The position numbers and the translations under genes are program-made. Below are positions 59,658 through 64,000 of a stretch of DNA of 64,000 bases, in pieces; the first letter of the stretch is position 1, and the number at the start of each line of letters is the position of its first letter. This DNA comes from Companilactobacillus nuruki (lineage in GTDB: Bacteria > Bacillota > Bacilli > Lactobacillales > Lactobacillaceae), in assembly GCF_002872255.1 (NCBI RefSeq), contig NZ_NIPR01000052.1:142797-206796 (forward strand), read 5' to 3'. The notes beneath the pieces were generated by a model that saw only the letters and a list, made by a program, of their open reading frames with translations, was not told the origin of the DNA and made no database searches.

Positions 59658-61280
59658 TTAAATTTCTTTCAGATTATATTCTTTAAATCCAAAGGCAATC
59701 ACTAAAATTATTCCCAGAATACTGAGGCCAACAATGGCAAAGATATTATGTTGATAATTAGATCCGCCCAGATACAGGTCGCCAACAATTGTTAGGAACA
59801 ACGCAACCAATATTCCGGTCCATTGTAAACGTGTAAAGGCTGAACCTGTCGTACTGCGATTCTCTCGTCTTGTAACATATGGCAAAACCGCCCCTAAACC
59901 AATCAAAACAATAATAGCTACAAAATTGATAACCAATTCATACCACCAAGTTGCTCCACCAAAGGCCACATCTTGAGGTCCAATTCCAAATATTGTTGCA
60001 ACTGCTGTAACGATTAGACACCACCAACCAACTAATAGTGCCATCTTGTCATTCTTAATATAGACGTATTCAGATGGAAACTTTTGGCTGTCTTGTCTGA
60101 TCTTGATAAATGCAAAGAAAATCCAACAAGTAACACCTGGCGAAATAATTCCATTTAAGTTCAAGAGCCAATTGAAGATATCATTCATACTTGGTAAGAA
60201 TATACCTAGCAACATGATGAACGCACTTAAACCACACGTTAATAGGTACCCATTAACCGGCAAACCATTGCTATTCTTCTTGCTCAAGACCTTTGGCATA
60301 TACTTAGCACCAGTATCAGAAATCAACATTCTAGTCATGGCATCCAACAATACTGCCAATAAAGCGGCTAGATAAAATACCTCTGTCCAAGCAAATATAT
60401 ACATCAACAAATTACCAACATGGTACTGTTCACCTAATGCCTGAAATGCATAGTATGATCCATTCATTTTCAAGTCATTGGGTAGATGATAACCATCGAA
60501 GAAAACTCCTAGTGAAAACGATCCAAAAATCGTTAGAAAAGCCGTCATAACAGCCAACATGATCATGGCCTTTGGAAACTCTTTTTTAGGATGTCGCATT
60601 TTAGTTACAAAAGGTGCAATTAATTCGGCACCATTAACCGCATAAATCAACAAACCGATCGTTGTTAAATAATGCAAATCGAATTTTGGTACGATCGTAT
60701 GGAAATTCATTGGCTGCGTAGCAATATGACCACCATTGGCTAAACCAGCAAAAGTCATAAGAACAAATAGTACCGTCATACCAAACATAGCGATCCCACC
60801 GATTGTACTCAATACCTCAAGGGATCGTTTAAAACGTGACTGTACAAAAATAAAAACAATAAAAGTAATCAAAGTCCAAAAAGCAAACCAGCCATTTGAC
60901 ATATGACTTTGCAATCTGGCATTTCCATAATAAGCCCAGCCTAATCCGACAACAATCGAATTGGCAGTATCAACAACATAAGGAATCGATGCCGCCCAAT
61001 AAGTCCAAGCCGTGAAGTATCCAAGAAATTCACCACTAGTACCTCTGACCCATGAAGTTAATCCCCCACCTTCATGATTAAATACCGAACCAAGTTGACC
61101 AACCATTAATGAATAAGGAATAACATACAAAAATAGCATAATAACCCAAGATGTAATGACTCCCATCCCTTGGTTTTGAAAATTATAAGTTAAATCATCA
61201 AAACCAATTACGGTAACAAAATCCATTAAAGCAAGGATTGGCCAGCTTATATAATTTTTTTTAGGTTCTAAATCTTCCAT
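59658..61280 (-). CDS. APC-superfamily amino-acid permease, YjeM-like (paralogue B)
   Basis: The 540-residue transporter is a close paralogue of the gene at 57506-59134 over the whole length, e.g. DFVTVIGFDDLTYNFQNQGMGVITSW-type first helix, SYYAFQALGEQYHVGN and ISDTGAKYMPKVL. The pair arose by tandem duplication, now separated by about 520 nt. SD GGGAGCTTATT precedes ATG 61280. Same substrate class as paralogue A is expected; the differences lie mainly in loops. Confidence 0.88.
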   Translation of the reverse strand: MEDLEPKKNYISWPILALMDFVTVIGFDDLTYNFQNQGMGVITSWVIMLFLYVIPYSLMVGQLGSVFNHEGGGLTSWVRGTSGEFLGYFTAWTYWAASIPYVVDTANSIVVGLGWAYYGNARLQSHMSNGWFAFWTLITFIVFIFVQSRFKRSLEVLSTIGGIAMFGMTVLFVLMTFAGLANGGHIATQPMNFHTIVPKFDLHYLTTIGLLIYAVNGAELIAPFVTKMRHPKKEFPKAMIMLAVMTAFLTIFGSFSLGVFFDGYHLPNDLKMNGSYYAFQALGEQYHVGNLLMYIFAWTEVFYLAALLAVLLDAMTRMLISDTGAKYMPKVLSKKNSNGLPVNGYLLTCGLSAFIMLLGIFLPSMNDIFNWLLNLNGIISPGVTCWIFFAFIKIRQDSQKFPSEYVYIKNDKMALLVGWWCLIVTAVATIFGIGPQDVAFGGATWWYELVINFVAIIVLIGLGAVLPYVTRRENRSTTGSAFTRLQWTGILVALFLTIVGDLYLGGSNYQHNIFAIVGLSILGIILVIAFGFKEYNLKEI

Positions 61281-61367
61281 AATGAATAATAAGCTCCCTA
61301 ATATAAAATAAACACAATTTTATATTTTACACTTAATGAGCATTTTAAATAGTATTTAAAAACGTTT

Positions 61368-61940
61368 TCAAACTTTATTTTGATTAATTCCATCAGCTTC
61401 TAATGTAGATCTTAACAATCTATCAGCTAAGGATGACAATCCAGTCAAATCAAAATTTTCTTGGCGCATAGCCGTATGCAAAACGCCAACCATTCCCCAA
61501 CAGCAATAGTTCAAAATATAACCTGAGTTTTCAGGATTTTCAAACGGTATCACCTTTTGTCCATTAGTCACTGTCAAATCTATTAACTTGTGCATTAACT
61601 GTGAATCAGGATTTCGACATAATACTCCTATCATCTTTTGGTTATCTGCAATATAAGTCATTATTGTTTGAAAGAAAATAGGACCTATCATATTTTCATC
61701 TTCAGGACTTTCAAAATCCTGCAACATTTTAGCGAAATGATCTATTACATAATTTTCAGTACCATTTAATAAATCATAGATATCATCATAATGTAAATAA
61801 AATGTCCGCCTATTTATATCAGCTCGATCTGTTATTGCCTGAATTGTAATCTCATCAATAGGCATCTTTGCCATTAAATCAATGAAATTCTCACGGATCA
61901 TTCTTTCTGTTCGTCGAAAGCGACGATCATTTTTATTCAT
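61368..61940 (-). CDS. TetR family regulator divergent from an HrtBA-like exporter
   Basis: The 190-residue protein begins MNKNDRRFRRTERMI. The TetR helix-turn-helix lies in EITIQAITDRADINRRTFYLHYDDIYDL (about 30-57), and a helical ligand domain follows. ATG 61940 is chosen because GAGG lies 6 nt upstream. It is divergent from an HrtB-like permease; in Lactococcus the TetR-type HrtR senses heme at the equivalent place. Heme binding here is an inference. Confidence 0.85.
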   Translation of the reverse strand: MNKNDRRFRRTERMIRENFIDLMAKMPIDEITIQAITDRADINRRTFYLHYDDIYDLLNGTENYVIDHFAKMLQDFESPEDENMIGPIFFQTIMTYIADNQKMIGVLCRNPDSQLMHKLIDLTVTNGQKVIPFENPENSGYILNYCCWGMVGVLHTAMRQENFDLTGLSSLADRLLRSTLEADGINQNKV

Positions 61941-61977
61941 ACTTAGCCTCATTTCACTGCACAAATTTATCTATTAT

Positions 61978-61991
61978 GTGTATTAAAACAC
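61978..61991. promoter_or_regulatory. Candidate TetR operator between tetR and hrtB
   Basis: GTGT-ATTAAA-ACAC in the 124-nt divergent gap. It is short and imperfect beyond four bases per arm, so only suggestive. Confidence 0.4.
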
Positions 61992-62064
61992 GAAACACCG
62001 GGCATTGTTTATTGTTCCATTGATACTTTCCTAATAAGATTAGACTCATCAAGGAGGCATCATC

Positions 62065-63123
62065 ATGTTTTTAACACTTAAAGAATTACGACACGAAAAA
62101 TTAAAATTCGGTGCTTTGGGATTAATTATTTTTTTAATTGTCTTTTTAGTACTTTTCATAACTGGGCTGGCAAATGGATTAGCAAACGATAGTGGTTCGG
62201 CTCTAAAGAACACATCTGCTCAAACTTTTATACTACAAAAAGGCTCTGAAAAAAGATTAAATCGTTCACAATTAACTGACGCAGATTGGAACAAAGTTAA
62301 TCATCGAAACGCAGCTAAACTTAGTGTTGCCCAAATGACAATTCAAAAGTCCAACAAAGCCAGTAAAAAAACTGATATTGCTTATTTCGTAACCGATGCA
62401 AATAGTTTTTTGAACCCCAAAACAATCAACGGTCAAAAATTAAAAAATAATGATAATAACTCAGTAGTAGTTAGTTCTAAATTAAAAACTGACGGTTATA
62501 AAATAGGTGATACATTCAAAGATTCTACTAGTAAGAAAGTTTTCAAAATTGCCGGATTCACTGACAATACAGCCTATTCACACACACCCGTGATTTATCT
62601 TAATTTTAAACAATACCAACACATTGCTCCTCAAAATAATAACTTCAACGCAATCGTTTTACAAAGCCAATTGAAACAAAAAACAGGTTATCAAGTAGTT
62701 GATAAGCAAAGTCTGATTGGAGCAATTCCTGGCTATTCTGCTGAACAAGGTTCTTTATATCTAATGATTGGTTTTCTCTATCTTATTTCCTTGTTTGTCT
62801 TGGCCGTTTTCTTCTACATTATCAATCTTCAAAAATTAAGCGATTTTGGAACTCTCAAGGCATTAGGTACCAGCACACCTTATTTGGTTAGACACGTTAT
62901 CACTGAAATGGGACTACTTTCACTTATTTCTATCCTCTTATCCTTCGCAATAACCTACTTAATCAAATTAGTTTTACCAGCCTCAATGCCATTTAGTTTG
63001 AGCTCTGGCGTTTTACTTGGAACTGGTGGACTATTTATCTTAATAACCTTATTAAGTGCATTATTATCGTTAATAAAGGTTATTAAAATCGACCCTATCA
63101 CAGCTATTGGAGGTAACAACTAA
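62065..63123 (+). CDS. ABC exporter permease, HrtB/FtsX-like
   Basis: The 352-residue MacB/FtsX-type permease has one N-terminal helix (about 14-37), a large extracellular domain (about 40-225), then three helices. The C-terminal pair surrounds FGTLKALGTSTPYLVRHVI. The opening MFLTLKELRHEKLKFG and TGLANGLANDSGSALKNTSAQTFIL match HrtB, the heme efflux permease of lactic acid bacteria. The substrate could also be another hydrophobic compound. Its TAA overlaps the ATPase ATG (TAATG). Confidence 0.87.
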   Translation: MFLTLKELRHEKLKFGALGLIIFLIVFLVLFITGLANGLANDSGSALKNTSAQTFILQKGSEKRLNRSQLTDADWNKVNHRNAAKLSVAQMTIQKSNKASKKTDIAYFVTDANSFLNPKTINGQKLKNNDNNSVVVSSKLKTDGYKIGDTFKDSTSKKVFKIAGFTDNTAYSHTPVIYLNFKQYQHIAPQNNNFNAIVLQSQLKQKTGYQVVDKQSLIGAIPGYSAEQGSLYLMIGFLYLISLFVLAVFFYIINLQKLSDFGTLKALGTSTPYLVRHVITEMGLLSLISILLSFAITYLIKLVLPASMPFSLSSGVLLGTGGLFILITLLSALLSLIKVIKIDPITAIGGNN

Positions 63124-63788
63124 TGAGTGTATTAGAATTAAAATCAATCATCAAAAATTATCCTGATGGGCAACTCGTTAATGAAGTATTAAAAGATATT
63201 TCTTTTACGGTTGAAAAGGGTGAATTTGCTGCTATTGTAGGACCAAGTGGTGCTGGAAAAAGTACCTTATTGACCATCATGGGAGCATTGCTTACTCCAA
63301 GTTCAGGTTCGGTTTTATTAAACGGACACGATATCAGTCATCTTTCCAAAAAGCAACAGACCGAATTGCGCCTAAACGAAATTGGTTTTATCTTTCAAAA
63401 CTCAGATTTAATACCCTATCTCAAGATATCTGATCAACTCAAATTTATTCAAAAAATTTCCAAAAAAGAGACTGGCAACGCTGAAGAAGTTTTAACAAAG
63501 TTAGGTCTACAAAATCGCTTGCACAGTTATCCAAATGTACTCTCAGGTGGTGAAAAACAAAGAGTCGCCATTGCAAGAGCCTTTATTAACCAACCTGATC
63601 TGATCTTAGCAGATGAGCCAACTGCAAGTCTCGATTCTAAAAGAGGCCGAGAGGTAGTTCAAATTATTCAGCAAACAGTTCACCAAGAAGATAAGGCCGC
63701 TGTCATGGTTACTCATGATGAACGAGTTCTCGATCTCGTTGACTCAATTTGGCAGATTGAGGATGGCAGATTAAAAAAGGTCCGTTAA
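63123..63788 (+). CDS. ABC exporter ATP-binding protein, HrtA/LolD-like
   Basis: The 221-residue ATPase of the MacB type has Walker A GPSGAGKST, Q-loop FIFQNSDLIPYL, signature LSGGEKQRVAIARAF and Walker B LILADEPTASLD. It is translationally coupled to the permease. Together they would expel heme or a similar toxic compound under TetR control. Confidence 0.9.
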   Translation: MSVLELKSIIKNYPDGQLVNEVLKDISFTVEKGEFAAIVGPSGAGKSTLLTIMGALLTPSSGSVLLNGHDISHLSKKQQTELRLNEIGFIFQNSDLIPYLKISDQLKFIQKISKKETGNAEEVLTKLGLQNRLHSYPNVLSGGEKQRVAIARAFINQPDLILADEPTASLDSKRGREVVQIIQQTVHQEDKAAVMVTHDERVLDLVDSIWQIEDGRLKKVR

Positions 63789-63805
63789 AACTTAAACCAT
63801 AAAAA

Positions 63806-63890
63806 AATAAGTCCGTGTTGAATATCAACTTTGTAAATACGATTGATATTCAACACGGACTTATTTAAATTAACCAACTAAAGCTATTCA
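63806..63890. repeat. Hairpin-tail repeat, copy R4
   Basis: A perfect 23-bp stem starting AATAAGTCCGTGTTGAAT, with a 14-nt loop, ends at 63865 and is followed by AACCAACTAAAGCTATT, the same tail as in the other three copies. It lies between convergent genes, where it can act as a terminator for both. The tail contains the stop codon of the partial gene at the right edge. Confidence 0.7.
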
Positions 63891-64000
63891 TTTACTTCAT
63901 CATTATCAATTTCTGAAATTCCTAAAGTTACATTCTCTTTGGAATTCTCTACGGCATCAATTCCAACTAAGGCAACCATATCAACCGTAATACTTTGCAG
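63884..64000 (-). CDS. C-terminal end of an unidentified protein
   Basis: The minus frame ends with TAG at 63884-63886 and is open to the right edge. It reads LQSITVDMVALVGIDAVENS and continues to an acidic end (EIDNDEVNE). Only 38 residues are seen, with no recognisable domain. Confidence 0.55.
   Translation of the reverse strand: MQSITVDMVALVGIDAVENSKENVTLGISEIDNDEVNE

Noticed and set aside
1..64000. Prophage, IS element with transposase, CRISPR array, restriction or toxin-antitoxin locus
   Set aside because: Searched for integrase/transposase-like frames, evenly spaced repeats and paired small genes; none was found. The two structured elements lack a transposase.

Overview
The window looks like a chromosomal segment of a low-GC Gram-positive lactic acid bacterium of the Lactobacillaceae. 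The evidence is an AT-rich genome with strong GGAGG ribosome sites, a dltXABCD operon, a WxL cell-surface protein, a KxGKxW-type signal peptide, T-box and PyrR RNA attenuators, a mannose-family PTS, DegV proteins and an HrtBA-like exporter. The gene mix would fit Companilactobacillus or a neighbour, but that assignment is an inference. There is no prophage, transposase, CRISPR array, rRNA operon or conjugation gene. One tRNA gene (Thr, GGT) is present.

Layout. 1-6 kb: edge of a secreted Ser/Thr-rich protein, a DegV lipid-binding protein, tRNA-Thr, an HdeD-like membrane protein, a DtxR/MntR regulator, a DUF975 membrane protein and a PadR-DUF1700-DUF4097 envelope operon. 6-8.7 kb: a T-box leader, followed by a second T-box expression platform without its own stem I, in front of an amino-acid ABC transporter (probably histidine). 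8.7-9.2 kb: a structured non-coding element with terminal inverted repeats; a shortened relative lies at 19.5-19.9 kb. 9.2-21 kb: ADP-ribosylglycohydrolase, a tiny membrane ORF, nucleoside deoxyribosyltransferase, TetR and CynX-like MFS, HAD phosphatase, YdcF-like protein, AAHS-type MFS, MarR-GNAT pair, M50 protease, AI-2E family protein and an RNPP-type regulator. 21-25 kb: OpuA-type betaine transporter and a MerR regulator. 25.4-30.2 kb: dltXABCD. 30-34 kb: zinc-independent S14, WxL protein, SGNH hydrolase and a GntR regulator. 34-36.5 kb: TreR and trehalose-6-phosphate hydrolase. 36.6-41 kb: MarR-controlled heterodimeric ABC exporter. 41-45 kb: small alarmone synthetase, cytosine deaminase and a divergent PyrR-attenuated cytosine permease. 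45-51.6 kb: mannose-family PTS with 3-hexulose-6-phosphate synthase/isomerase and DeoR plus LacI regulators. 52-55.5 kb: DHA2 MFS with divergent PadR, then a DUF1836-DegV operon. 55.6-64 kb: a membrane-anchored extracellular protein, two tandem YjeM-like permeases, and TetR with a divergent HrtBA-like exporter.

How the parts work together. Much of the window consists of small regulator-plus-transporter units whose operators can be read directly: a 25-bp palindrome at marR-GNAT, twin 18-bp-type palindromes at marR-ABC, two LacI operators 32 bp apart at the PTS promoter, inverted DeoR boxes with a cre at hxlAB, and PadR, TreR and MntR-type palindromes.

The most interesting signals are as follows. 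(1) The same 21-bp palindrome stands at the same offset from the -35 box of both DegV transcription units, 54 kb apart, one of which encodes a DUF1836 regulator. (2) A T-box leader has a duplicated antiterminator/terminator. (3) A MITE-like non-coding element carries a stem-loop that covaries among three modules, plus a related hairpin-and-tail repeat present four times. (4) A sugar PTS is linked to the ribulose-monophosphate pair HxlA/HxlB. (5) A PyrR-type attenuator stands before a cytosine permease. (6) An ADP-ribosylglycohydrolase has a conserved N-terminus that can only be reached from a non-ATG start.
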